DNA of 43,390 bases, taken from the NCBI GenBank assembly GCA_947305535.1, contig CAMZDZ010000003.1, forward strand, positions 1-43,390. The letters are read 5' to 3'. The DNA comes from an uncultured Fibrobacter sp. (lineage in GTDB: Bacteria; Fibrobacterota; Fibrobacteria; Fibrobacterales; Fibrobacteraceae). The number at the start of each line of letters is the position of its first letter. Positions within the stretch are counted from its first letter, which is position 1. The translations under genes and the position numbers were made by a program. Of this stretch, positions 34,298 through 42,280 are shown piece by piece. The notes under the pieces are model-generated. The model searched no databases. It had not been told where the DNA came from and worked only from the letters and a program-made list of their open reading frames with translations.

Positions 34298-35578
34298 TTA
34301 AAGCAAATCGGGGTCGATGGTAGGTTCGTAGCCGGGCTCGACAAAGTCCTCGGCGGCAATGCCACGCTTGCGGGCGGCCTTCATCTGCTTGATGCGCTTG
34401 CGCTCGGCAGCCTTTTCCCTGCGCTGGGCGGCGGTCGCCGCCTTCTCGGCATGGCGCTGGGCACGGGTCTTGCGCTGCTTCAATTCCGGGAAGACACCTT
34501 CCTCGAACTCGTCCAGCATTTCGTTATCGACTTCATCCGCATCATAACCTTCGTCAAAGCGGATGTCCGCATCAAAGTCGTGGAAGCCCTCTTCCTCGTC
34601 GAACACGGGGGCATCTGCCGGGCATTCCTTCTTCAAGAACTTGAGCACCTTCGTAAAAGGTTCTTCCATCGGGACCTTGAACTTCATCTTCTTGCCCGTC
34701 GTCGGGTGGATGAGTTCAATCTTCACCGCCTGCAGCAGTTGCGCGGGAGCCATCTCGAGGACCTTCGCGGCAATTTCCTTCATCAGCGGAGGCACGCGGT
34801 TCAAACTTTCTTCGCGTCCGTCGTACAGCGGGTCGCCCACCACTGGGTGTCCCGTGTAGCGGCTGTGCACGCGAATCTGGTGCGTGCGGCCCGATTCCAG
34901 CTGCAGTTCCAGCAGAGTCGCAATCGCAAAGAACTGCTTGGCCACGTAGTGCGTACGGCTTTCCTTGCCCCCCTTCACCACCGCCATCTTCAGGCGGTTT
35001 TTCGGGTTGCGGGCAATCGGGGCGTCAATGCAGCCTTCCAGATCTCGCGGGCAGCCCCACACGAGAGCGTTGTAGGTGCGGTGCAGCGTGCGTGTTTCGA
35101 GCTGGTGGGCCAAATGCCTGTGGGCGGCGTCGTTCTTCGCCACCACCATGAGGCCCGGCGTATCCTTGTCCAGACGGTGGACAATTCCCGGGCGCAGCGG
35201 CCCGTTGACCGCAGACAGATTTTCCTTGAAATGGTAAAGCAGAGCCGAAGCGAGCGTACCGTTCTGCACGCCGTTGCCCGGGTGCACCACCAGGTTGCGC
35301 GGCTTGTTCAGCACGACAATGTCGTCATCCTCGTACACGATGTCGAGCGGGATGTTTTCGGGTTCCAGCGTGCTGGCTTCCTTTTCGGGAAGGCGATCCA
35401 CCACGACGACCATGCCGGATTCCACGCGGAAATTCTTGGCCGCGACAGCCCCACCCACCTTCACTTCGCCCGCGGCAATCAGCTTCTGCACGTCGGTACG
35501 GGAGACGTTGTCCATAACGCCCACGAGGAACTTGTCAATACGCTCACCGGAATGTTTTTCGTCTACGAGATAGTTCAT
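34298..35578 (-). CDS. RluA/RluD-family pseudouridine synthase with charged C-terminal tail
   Basis: 426 residues. N-terminal S4 RNA-binding domain (about 10-60), catalytic HRLDKDTPG (Asp137), NKPRNLVVHPG and SGRTHQIRVH, as in RluD. RluD makes pseudouridines in 23S rRNA helix 69; the exact target here cannot be read from sequence. Residues 321-426 form an extension: an acidic first half (VFDEEEGFHDFDAD) and a basic helix (KTRAQRHAEKAATAAQRREK). The lspA-rluD neighbourhood is common in bacteria. No promoter is clear; the upstream DNA is repeat-rich. Confidence 0.9.
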   Translation of the reverse strand: MNYLVDEKHSGERIDKFLVGVMDNVSRTDVQKLIAAGEVKVGGAVAAKNFRVESGMVVVVDRLPEKEASTLEPENIPLDIVYEDDDIVVLNKPRNLVVHPGNGVQNGTLASALLYHFKENLSAVNGPLRPGIVHRLDKDTPGLMVVAKNDAAHRHLAHQLETRTLHRTYNALVWGCPRDLEGCIDAPIARNPKNRLKMAVVKGGKESRTHYVAKQFFAIATLLELQLESGRTHQIRVHSRYTGHPVVGDPLYDGREESLNRVPPLMKEIAAKVLEMAPAQLLQAVKIELIHPTTGKKMKFKVPMEEPFTKVLKFLKKECPADAPVFDEEEGFHDFDADIRFDEGYDADEVDNEMLDEFEEGVFPELKQRKTRAQRHAEKAATAAQRREKAAERKRIKQMKAARKRGIAAEDFVEPGYEPTIDPDLL

Positions 35579-35585
35579 GAAAAAG

Positions 35586-35614
35586 TGGTTGGTGGTTAGT
35601 GGTTGGTGGTTTGG
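35586..35614. repeat. GTGGTTGG-type simple repeat
   Basis: Short tandem GTGGTTGGTGGTTAGTGG-type DNA immediately upstream of the rluD-like start. It has low complexity and no coding potential. Confidence 0.6.
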
Positions 35615-35619
35615 ATCAT

Positions 35620-35694
35620 GTCATGCCCGCTTTAGGCGGGCATCTCCTTTTCTTTCTGAGAAGAAGGAGGTCCCCGCCTACGCGGGGAAGACAT
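35620..35694. repeat. Inverted pair of REP-like palindromic units
   Basis: Two units face each other. Unit 1 (35620-35650) begins TGTCATGCCCGC and ends GGCGGGCATCTCCTT. Unit 2 (35665-35694), read on the other strand, begins TGTCTTCCCCGC and ends GGCGGGGACCTCCTT. Each has its own GC hairpin, and the CTCCTT/AAGGAG ends also pair. It may terminate the lspA transcript or shield its 3' end. Confidence 0.8.
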
Positions 35695-35744
35695 AAAAAT
35701 TAATCATCTTTCGTTCATAGAAGCACAGTTCCGAGCCTCGAGCC

Positions 35745-36314
35745 TCATTTAACTTTTTTCGTCTCTTTAATTTCTTTATGCAATTTCCGCAAGATAACCG
35801 GGGACAGGATGACGACCGCCACGCCGACAGTCACGAAGGAATCGGCCACGTTGAATGTCGGAAAGCGGGTCATGATGAAATCCGGGAAGTCGCAGTCGAT
35901 AAAGTCCACCACCATAGAGAGGCGCATGCGGTCGATAAAGTTGCCGATGGCACCGCCGATAATCATCACCACGCCCAGTCGGGAAAGGTAGTCCCTCTTG
36001 TCGATGCTGCGGTAGAACCAGAACAGCACACCGGCGGCGATAATCGAAATAATCAGGAAGAAAACCCAAGACGGCAGGAACGGCATCAGGTCCTGCGGAC
36101 GGCTGCTGAACGCGGCACCCTTGTTGAACACCAGCTGAAACCGGAGAAGGTCGCCAATCACCGAAATGCTTTCGTGGTTCGGGGCGCCAAACTCGTTCGT
36201 AAAGCGATGCACGCACCACAGCTTTGTCAACTGGTCTGCGACGATACTAAAAATCACGAGTCCCAAATGGAACGGCCACTTATTATAAAACTTCACGTCT
36301 TCATCGTATTGCAT
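35745..36314 (-). CDS. lspA: Lipoprotein signal peptidase
   Basis: 189 residues, four transmembrane helices. Catalytic aspartates Asp137 (GNFIDRMRLSMVVDFID) and Asp158 (FPTFNVADSF) are present, with the conserved FNKGAAFS. It cleaves prolipoproteins before the lipidated Cys; the window itself encodes at least five likely substrates. It follows the squalene-synthase-like gene by 10 nt, in one operon with the membrane protein at 37361. The 35579-35744 gap after it holds repeats and a motif GAGCCTCGAGCCTC near 35728. Confidence 0.93.
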   Translation of the reverse strand: MQYDEDVKFYNKWPFHLGLVIFSIVADQLTKLWCVHRFTNEFGAPNHESISVIGDLLRFQLVFNKGAAFSSRPQDLMPFLPSWVFFLIISIIAAGVLFWFYRSIDKRDYLSRLGVVMIIGGAIGNFIDRMRLSMVVDFIDCDFPDFIMTRFPTFNVADSFVTVGVAVVILSPVILRKLHKEIKETKKVK

Positions 36315-36324
36315 CGTAAACTCA

Positions 36325-37371
36325 CTAATGAGAAAATTTCAACTTGTTGTAGGTCTCGTCAATCCAACTGTTGGAATAGAAATGACGCATGGTATTCTTG
36401 ACGATATTCTTGACATCGTCCCTTGTAATTTTCACCTTCTTGTCCGAAAGAAACACCGAAAGTCCGTCACCGATAAGGCTCAGGTTCTGGGCGGCCATGA
36501 ACAGCGGCCACAGGCAGAAAAGCCTCGTGCGCATGTTGACTCTCGGAATCAGTTTCGTATACTCGATCGAATCGTCCAGGTGCTTCCACGCCTTTTGAAC
36601 AAGTTCACCAAGCGCAGCGGCGCAGGACTTCTTGTCGGCACCTTCGGCAAACATGTCGTAGGAATGCTTAAACCCGTGACGGCGGCAGATTTCCTCGGGC
36701 ACAAAGCATACCCTGCGCCCGGAATCCTCGATGCAGTCCTTCACGATGTTCGTGACCTGGAGGGCCAGTCCGAAACTCACGTCCAGCTTGGCCAGCATCT
36801 TTTGACGTTCGGCATCGATAAAGCGCGAATCGGCCGCGAAAACTTTCGTCAGAAGTTTGCCGACAATGCCCGCGACATAGTAGCAGTACTCGTCCAGGTC
36901 GGCCACGGACTCCAGCGTGAACCAGCCGTTCGAAAGGGCCTGTTCCTGCCGAAGTGCGAACTTGGCCATACCCCCGCACATCTCGACAACGACATGGCGT
37001 ACCGGGCCCGCAAACTTTTCGGGAAGCTCTTTCAGCAGCGGGACAACGACACCTGCGTGCAGGCAAAGGTCCATGTTCGGGTCCACGGAAGACTTCCAGC
37101 TCTCGGGAAGCGCGTCGACAAATTGCTGGATCTTGGCGTCAGGCAAATCCGCCGACTCGAATATCGCGGCAAACAGGGAAAGGATGCGGCCCTTCTCCGA
37201 CGCGTTCATCACGGGATCGTCTTCGATGGTGTCGGCAATGCGCAGATACAGGTAGGCAAGCAAGACGCTCTTGTGCAACTTGCCCGCCAGGATGTTGATG
37301 TTCAGGGCGAACGTCCTGGACACCAGCAGCAGCCTGTCTTCGGCGTATTTCCATGCCTCCCTAAAATACAT
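36325..37371 (-). CDS. Squalene/phytoene synthase-family prenyltransferase
   Basis: 348 residues. The two Asp-rich motifs that bind the diphosphate Mg ions are DTIEDD (47-52) and TNIVKDCIED (207-216); EYCYYVAGIVG (161-171) is also typical. The phrases DTIEDD and YVAGIVG resemble eukaryote-type squalene synthase (farnesyl-diphosphate farnesyltransferase) more than phytoene synthase. It would condense two C15 (or C20) diphosphates head to head. No C-terminal membrane anchor. No cyclase or desaturase lies nearby, so the product is open. Its start overlaps the upstream gene's stop by 11 nt. Confidence 0.82.
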   Translation of the reverse strand: MYFREAWKYAEDRLLLVSRTFALNINILAGKLHKSVLLAYLYLRIADTIEDDPVMNASEKGRILSLFAAIFESADLPDAKIQQFVDALPESWKSSVDPNMDLCLHAGVVVPLLKELPEKFAGPVRHVVVEMCGGMAKFALRQEQALSNGWFTLESVADLDEYCYYVAGIVGKLLTKVFAADSRFIDAERQKMLAKLDVSFGLALQVTNIVKDCIEDSGRRVCFVPEEICRRHGFKHSYDMFAEGADKKSCAAALGELVQKAWKHLDDSIEYTKLIPRVNMRTRLFCLWPLFMAAQNLSLIGDGLSVFLSDKKVKITRDDVKNIVKNTMRHFYSNSWIDETYNKLKFSH

Positions 37372-37945
37372 TCATTGTCTCCGCATAAAGGTCGGGGGGA
37401 ATCTTCTTGCACGCAGCCATCGCGTTGACATACTTGGCAAGGCGACGGTGCTTTTCGGCATTGCGTAACTTGCGGTTGAAACTCCAGGCAGTGCGGTTCA
37501 GGATGTCGGTCTCGTTCCGGAGGTTGCCCCTGCTGTCGCTCTCGTAACAGGCACGGCGGTACTCGAGGAAGTAGGCGGCCTGCAGCAGCCTGCCGATCTT
37601 CTTGACGGCCTTACGGTAAAGAACCGATGCAAGAATCACAAAAATCACAGCCGAGACGGCGCCGAAGACCGGAGGGAACTTGGTAAACTTCCACAAGACC
37701 CACACCACGGACAAAGTCGAAAGCGCGATGACAACAAATGTCCAGAACATGCAGCGCAAGCGCAAAAAACCAATATAGGAATGGTTTTTCGAAGCGAATT
37801 CAGGCAAAAACGCCCATTTGCGGCCTTTCCGCATCTGTTTTTTCAGGTAAAGCGGATAAGCGACCTTGCGAAACCAAAAGAACAAAGCAACCCAAAGCAC
37901 CAGGGGGACCCAAGTGACATAATTCAAGAAAGAAATCAAATCCAT
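37361..37945 (-). CDS. Hypothetical membrane protein
   Basis: 194 residues with three hydrophobic segments (about 8-25, 63-86, 90-110), then a hydrophilic, Arg-rich C-terminal half (YFLEYRRACYES, NRKLRNAEKHRRLAKY) that should be cytosolic. No family recognised. It overlaps the squalene-synthase-like gene by 11 nt, suggesting a joint role or coupled translation. A TATTTTTG element ends 4 nt before the ATG, so this is another candidate leaderless start. Confidence 0.7.
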   Translation of the reverse strand: MDLISFLNYVTWVPLVLWVALFFWFRKVAYPLYLKKQMRKGRKWAFLPEFASKNHSYIGFLRLRCMFWTFVVIALSTLSVVWVLWKFTKFPPVFGAVSAVIFVILASVLYRKAVKKIGRLLQAAYFLEYRRACYESDSRGNLRNETDILNRTAWSFNRKLRNAEKHRRLAKYVNAMAACKKIPPDLYAETMNVF

Positions 37946-37949
37946 GCCC

Positions 37950-37957
37950 CAAAAATA
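37950..37957 (-). promoter_or_regulatory. TATTTTTG -10 element, 4 nt before the membrane-protein start
   Basis: Exact TAnnTTTG on the minus strand, separated from the ATG at 37945 by GGGC only. It should drive the membrane protein, squalene-synthase-like and lspA operon. Confidence 0.5.
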
Positions 37958-38046
37958 CTAATTTTCTGATATCTCATAAATTTTATCAACAATTCCTCCC
38001 TAAAAATACTTCAAAATACTACATTTATTACCCTGGGTGTTGATAG
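37952..38046. promoter_or_regulatory. dnaA upstream region: DnaA-box-like sites, AAAATACT repeats, -10 element
   Basis: TTATCAACA (37983-37991) differs by one base from the DnaA box TTATCCACA; an inverted CTATCAACA (38046-38038) differs by two. AAAATACT occurs at 37952, 38003 and 38013, the last two one helical turn apart. TACATTTA (38020-38027) is the likely -10 of dnaA, putting the second DnaA-like site at the RNA start. This suits autoregulation or part of a replication origin; neither is shown. Confidence 0.5.
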
Positions 38047-38084
38047 ATTCGCATCCTAGTTTTCCGGACAAGGAATATTTGTTT

Positions 38085-39413
38085 ATGCAAGTCGAATGGG
38101 AAAGATGCCTTAATTATCTTCGCGGGATGCTTTCGGATTCCGTGTACAAAACATATTTCGCACAGACCAAGCTGGTCAACCAGACGACCGGCCATGCAAC
38201 AATATCCATCCCGTTCGGACTGGATGCCAAAGTTTACTCCGCATACAAGGACCTTATCCGTCTCGGCTGGCGCGAAACCACCCACGACGACTCCCCCATC
38301 GAATTTGATTTTCTTTCCCAGGAAGCCATACCGCAGTCCGTGGTCAACGCGGGCGAAAACGTTTTCAAGGATTTCGCGAAGCCCAGCGTACCGCTTTCCA
38401 GCAGTTTCCGCTTCGAGAACTTCGTCCCCGGCGACAAGGCGCAGCTCGCGTTCAACGCGGCCCTCGCCGTAGCCAGGAACCCCGACGGCACGCAGTACAA
38501 CCCGCTGTTCATCTACGGCTCGTCCGGCCTCGGCAAGACGCACCTGCTGCAGGCCATCGGCAACTACATCCTCGAAGACGACCCGAACAAGCGCGTGTGC
38601 TACCTGACCAGCGAAGACTTCTCGCAGCAGTACATGAAGTGCCTCAAGGAAAACCGCGTCACCGAGATGAGCGACTTCTACCGTAACGAGGTGGACATCC
38701 TGCTCATCGACGACATCCAGAACTGGACCGGCAAGTACGAGACGCAGAACGAGTTCTTCCTCATCTTCAACGCGCTGCACCAGGCAGGCAAGCAGATCGT
38801 GCTCACCTCCGACGCCCCCGCCGTCGAAGTCAAGAACCTTTCCGACCGCCTCGTGAGCCGTTTCGCCTGGGGCCTCACCGTGGACATCCAGCCGCCCGAC
38901 GTCGAGACGCGCGAAGCCATCCTCCAGAAGAAGGCCGAAGAGCGCCACCTCGAAATCAGCGACGAAGTCATCCACTTCCTCGCTGAGCACATCGCGAGCA
39001 ACGTGCGCTGCCTCGAAAGCGCCATCATCAAGCTCACCCTGCAGGCGAGCCTCATGAACCACGACATCGACATGAGCATCGCGCAGAAGGTCGTCGCCGA
39101 AATCGCCCCGACGCTGCGCCGCCGCGTTAGTTTGGACGCAGTCCTCCATGCCGTGTCGCAGCACTACGAAGTTCCCGAATCCAAGCTCACCGAACCCGGC
39201 CGCGGCACCAAGGAAATTTCCAAGGCAAGGCAGGTCGCCATGTTCCTCATGCGTGAATGTTCCTCCATCAGCCTGCAGAGCATCGGTTCGCGCTTCGGCG
39301 GCAAGGACCACTCCACCGTCGTGCACGCCATCAAGAGCGTCAAGAAGGAAATGGAGACCGACCCGAGCTTCGCCCGCCTCATCGAGAGCCTCAAAAACTC
39401 CATTCACGACTAG
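38085..39413 (+). CDS. dnaA: Chromosomal replication initiator DnaA
   Basis: 442 residues from ATG 38085 with AAGGA upstream; a GTG at 38037 would overlap the DnaA-like site. Domain I (about 1-80) begins MQVEWERCLNYLRGML. The AAA+ domain has Walker A GSSGLGKT (145-152) and Walker B VDILLIDD (203-210). The C-terminal DNA-binding domain has GGKDHSTVVHA (406-416), the DnaA-box-recognition signature. The domain II linker is short. dnaN does not follow; a secreted phosphatase lipoprotein does, 26 nt downstream. Confidence 0.96.
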   Translation: MQVEWERCLNYLRGMLSDSVYKTYFAQTKLVNQTTGHATISIPFGLDAKVYSAYKDLIRLGWRETTHDDSPIEFDFLSQEAIPQSVVNAGENVFKDFAKPSVPLSSSFRFENFVPGDKAQLAFNAALAVARNPDGTQYNPLFIYGSSGLGKTHLLQAIGNYILEDDPNKRVCYLTSEDFSQQYMKCLKENRVTEMSDFYRNEVDILLIDDIQNWTGKYETQNEFFLIFNALHQAGKQIVLTSDAPAVEVKNLSDRLVSRFAWGLTVDIQPPDVETREAILQKKAEERHLEISDEVIHFLAEHIASNVRCLESAIIKLTLQASLMNHDIDMSIAQKVVAEIAPTLRRRVSLDAVLHAVSQHYEVPESKLTEPGRGTKEISKARQVAMFLMRECSSISLQSIGSRFGGKDHSTVVHAIKSVKKEMETDPSFARLIESLKNSIHD

Positions 39414-39439
39414 ATAGCCGGACTCCAAGGAGGGTGTCA

Positions 39440-40783
39440 ATGCTCCAACTGAAAAAGACTTGGTCCATTTTTGCGGCATTCGTTCTCTGCGTTCAGGTTT
39501 TTCTCGCCTGCAGCGATTCCAACACTTCTTCCGTCAACAAAATTGTCGAGCAGCAACCCACGTCGTCCGAGGTTGTAGAACAGCAGCCCACGTCGTCCGA
39601 GGTTGTAGAACAGCAATCCACATCGTCCGAAACAGGGGAAGCGCAGCCCGCATCGTCCGAAATCGTAGAACAGTCTTCCTCGTCGGCGGTGGCGGTACAG
39701 CCCCACATATTTACGATCGACAGCACCGGGCTTCACACCATCGTCATGAACGACAGCACGGGCCTGCTCATTTCCAGCGACCTGTATCTGGACTGCCCGG
39801 CGGATACCTTCCTGAGCGAATTCCAAATTGGCGATATTGTGACCGTAGCGATAAACGGATACGACACCCTCGAGATGCCGATTGTCGAATCCGCCTACGA
39901 CGTGCCCATCGCGGGATTCGCGCTAGTGGCCCTGAAAGGCTATGATTATCTCATCTTGTCGGTCCATTACGGCCAGCTGGCAAACATCCTCAAGATAACC
40001 GAAATTGGGGTTCCCATAGAAACCTCCGTATCCATGAAGGAAAAAGGCGGCTTCCTGTTCGGTCTTGGAATTCCCAATATCGAGAACATGGTCTACAATG
40101 CAGAAAGTTATCCCGACCTTTCGATCGAGGAATTCGCAAACTTCAGGGAAGTCCGCTCCACGGGCATGGGGAGAAACAGGCTCTACCGTTCCTCCAACCC
40201 CATCGACCCCGGCCTCGGCCGCAATTTCTACGCCGACGCACTCGCACAAGAAGCGGGAGTCACCACGTTCATCAACCTGTCGGATTCGGAGGAGTACGCC
40301 AAATCCTGCAAGGGTTTCGACAGTTCCTATTACTCGACGCAGAACATCATCTTCTTGAACTTACCCGTCTACTTCTTTTCCCAGCATTTCAAGGACGGGA
40401 TTGCAAGCGGGTTCCGCTACATGATCGAGCACGACGGGCCTTACCTGGTGCACTGCACCTTCGGCATGGACCGCACCGGTTTTACGATTGCCGTATTGGA
40501 AGGGCTGATGGGAGCGACCACCGAAGATCTCCAGGCAGACTACGCGAAGACCTTCAGCAACTACTTCAATGTCGTCGACAGCATGCATGTCGCCTTGAAC
40601 GAACAGCAGGTGGGCTTCTTCAGGGACGTCGTCATCAGGAACATGAAGGCGGTCTACCACGCCGAGGGAATAGACGTTCCCGACACCGAACCGATCGACT
40701 GGGCCGCGGCTACAGAAAAATACCTGGGAAAACTCGGAATGACCCAAGAAGAAATCGCCGCATTGAAAGAAAGGCTGAAGTAG
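39440..40783 (+). CDS. Secreted protein-tyrosine/lipid phosphatase-like lipoprotein
   Basis: 447 residues with AAGGAGG 6 nt before the ATG. The signal peptide ends with lipobox VFLAC (Cys24). A low-complexity tether (about 30-85) contains four 10-residue repeats of EQQPTSSEVV type. The C-terminal domain matches the Y_phosphatase3 group: RLYRSSNP, then the P-loop HCTFGMDRTG with Cys339 and Arg345 (C-x5-R), as in MptpB-like enzymes that act on phosphotyrosine or phosphoinositides. It sits outside the cytoplasm, so the substrate is probably extracellular, for example phytate or phosphorylated host or plant compounds; that is inference. It follows dnaA by 26 nt. Confidence 0.82.
   Translation: MLQLKKTWSIFAAFVLCVQVFLACSDSNTSSVNKIVEQQPTSSEVVEQQPTSSEVVEQQSTSSETGEAQPASSEIVEQSSSSAVAVQPHIFTIDSTGLHTIVMNDSTGLLISSDLYLDCPADTFLSEFQIGDIVTVAINGYDTLEMPIVESAYDVPIAGFALVALKGYDYLILSVHYGQLANILKITEIGVPIETSVSMKEKGGFLFGLGIPNIENMVYNAESYPDLSIEEFANFREVRSTGMGRNRLYRSSNPIDPGLGRNFYADALAQEAGVTTFINLSDSEEYAKSCKGFDSSYYSTQNIIFLNLPVYFFSQHFKDGIASGFRYMIEHDGPYLVHCTFGMDRTGFTIAVLEGLMGATTEDLQADYAKTFSNYFNVVDSMHVALNEQQVGFFRDVVIRNMKAVYHAEGIDVPDTEPIDWAAATEKYLGKLGMTQEEIAALKERLK
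39551..39670 (+). repeat. Four 30-bp coding repeats in the phosphatase lipoprotein
   Basis: Units at 39551, 39581, 39611 and 39641 share the core ACGTCGTCCGA or CATCGTCCGA. The first two differ at one base; the last two are diverged. They encode the Ser/Thr/Glu/Gln tether behind the lipid anchor. Confidence 0.9.
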
Positions 40784-40799
40784 GCCCGCAAAAAAGATT

Positions 40800-41693
40800 C
40801 TAGAACAAGTCCAGCGAACTGTCCAGATAAATCTCTTCCCTCACCTTGAGTTGGAATTCCGGTCTAGTCATGTAGTAAAGCAGGAATTCCAATATCACGG
40901 CACTGCCTAGGCTGCGCCCCTCGATTTTAAAATGGCGGAAGCCCCGAGGCAAGTAGACATGCCGAATATCCTCTATTCCGATAAACCCGGGATTCTTCAT
41001 GGCGTCGGAAAAACGGTAGCCTCTCCTGGCGTTAGGCGAAACGCAAACGTGGTCAGCGACATCCTCGCCAAGACTCTTTTTGCTGACATTCTCGTAGCAC
41101 CGTTTCCGGTCACGGCAATCGAACCAGCAACATTCATTGCACAGAAATTCGACCTTCCCCTTTTGCGCATCGGGCAACGCGTCCAACTTTGCAAGTTCCT
41201 TGTTCAGCCTGAAATCCGGAACGACATAGTCAAAGTCATCGCGTCCCAATTCCGCCTCAAGTTGCCTGAAATCCGTCAGGACCTTCGTTGTCGACGAGAC
41301 AAAATAAAAACCGGGATACTTCGCCTTGATATAATCGAGCAGCAAATCGGAATGGACAATGATTCCATTTTGAACCGGGCCGCTCTTTTCGAACAGGGCG
41401 CACAGAGCATTGCACTTGCGGTCTGAAAGATGTTCCTCCCTAAGCAGGGAATTGCTGAAGGTCAGCCTCGCGGAAATGCCGTATTCCTTCATAAGCGAGA
41501 CGACCGCCTCCAAATCCGCATCGCCGAAGCCAACACGTCCACCACCCCACAGGCAATCCATGGGAGTCCCATATATGGAACCGATTTCGCACCAATCGTA
41601 AAAGAATTCCCGATGCTCACGGTAAAGCCGCAGGAAGGCCTTGTAAAGGTCGTAAAATTCGAATAGTCCGGGAAGATGGTAGAAAACTTTCAT
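40800..41693 (-). CDS. Peptidase-U32-like protein with cysteine cluster
   Basis: 297 residues, no signal peptide. The N-terminal part resembles a TIM-barrel (YDWCEIGSIYG, RLTFSNSLL, NGIIVHSDLLLDYIKAKYP). CNECCWFDCRDRKRCY (near 188-203) places five Cys in a short stretch, and FKIEGRSLGSAVILEFLLYY near the C-terminus resembles the KIEGR segment of U32 proteins. U32 relatives UbiU/UbiV and YhbU hold a 4Fe-4S cluster and act in hydroxylation rather than proteolysis. Assignment is by pattern only. Convergent with the phosphatase gene, 16 nt apart. Confidence 0.5.
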   Translation of the reverse strand: MKVFYHLPGLFEFYDLYKAFLRLYREHREFFYDWCEIGSIYGTPMDCLWGGGRVGFGDADLEAVVSLMKEYGISARLTFSNSLLREEHLSDRKCNALCALFEKSGPVQNGIIVHSDLLLDYIKAKYPGFYFVSSTTKVLTDFRQLEAELGRDDFDYVVPDFRLNKELAKLDALPDAQKGKVEFLCNECCWFDCRDRKRCYENVSKKSLGEDVADHVCVSPNARRGYRFSDAMKNPGFIGIEDIRHVYLPRGFRHFKIEGRSLGSAVILEFLLYYMTRPEFQLKVREEIYLDSSLDLF

Positions 41694-41789
41694 GTCAATG
41701 GTAACCGCGATGAGCCTTAAATCTACTTAAAAAAAATTATGGCAAATGCACAGTCGCAGAAATATTGCTACGTTGTTGTCGGAAACTCG

Positions 41790-41797
41790 TAAGTTTG
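41790..41797 (+). promoter_or_regulatory. TAAGTTTG -10 element, 5 nt before a lipoprotein start
   Basis: Exact TAnnTTTG ending 5 nt before ATG 41803. No ribosome-binding site lies between, so a leaderless mRNA is predicted. Confidence 0.5.
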
Positions 41798-41802
41798 GCA
41801 TT

Positions 41803-42243
41803 ATGAAAAAATTGATTCTTACATTCACCAGCACGTTCACCTTGTTCGCCTGCAGCGCCTCGTCGTCCTTTGACGTCGACGGTCCCAAGTGTGAAGTAAC
41901 CCGCAATGGACAATTCATTTCTTTGTTAAAAGAGTATGACGGAGACTACGCCATCGGGACAGTAAAAGCGGATAAAGATGAAAACGGGGAATATTACATA
42001 GACAGCGATTATCTCTACAAGTATTCCGACAAAGCAAAAGTTGACAAAGCGTGCAGCGACCTACAAACGCAGAAAGACGTTTACAAAGACGACGCGACCC
42101 TGGATTGCAATGACAGTATCGCCCACCTGCATTACGTTTACTACGGTGAAACAGACTGGGACGGAAACGAGAGACAGAACAAAGAGGCCTGTGATAATTT
42201 TTATCAAAAAGTCAAGGAAGGCGACCTAGAGAACTTGTTCTAA
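41803..42243 (+). CDS. Small hypothetical lipoprotein
   Basis: 146 residues from ATG 41803 (an in-frame ATG at 41746 is less likely). Lys-rich start MKKLILTF and lipobox TLFAC (Cys17) show lipid anchoring. The mature part is acidic with four or more Cys (KCEVTR, KACSDLQ, LDCNDS, EACDNF) that may form disulfides. No family recognised. Lower GC content than its neighbours, which could indicate a lineage-specific or acquired gene. Confidence 0.75.
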   Translation: MKKLILTFTSTFTLFACSASSSFDVDGPKCEVTRNGQFISLLKEYDGDYAIGTVKADKDENGEYYIDSDYLYKYSDKAKVDKACSDLQTQKDVYKDDATLDCNDSIAHLHYVYYGETDWDGNERQNKEACDNFYQKVKEGDLENLF

Positions 42244-42280
42244 GCCGCATTAACTCAATGATGTATATCTAGGGCAAATC

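Noticed and set aside
38037..38084. GTG start for dnaA 16 codons upstream
   Set aside because: ATG 38085 has AAGGA upstream and begins at the usual DnaA N-terminus; the GTG overlaps a DnaA-box-like site.
39257..39439. Upstream extension of the phosphatase lipoprotein into dnaA
   Set aside because: ATG 39440 has an ideal ribosome-binding site and starts a proper signal peptide; the extension is dnaA read out of frame.
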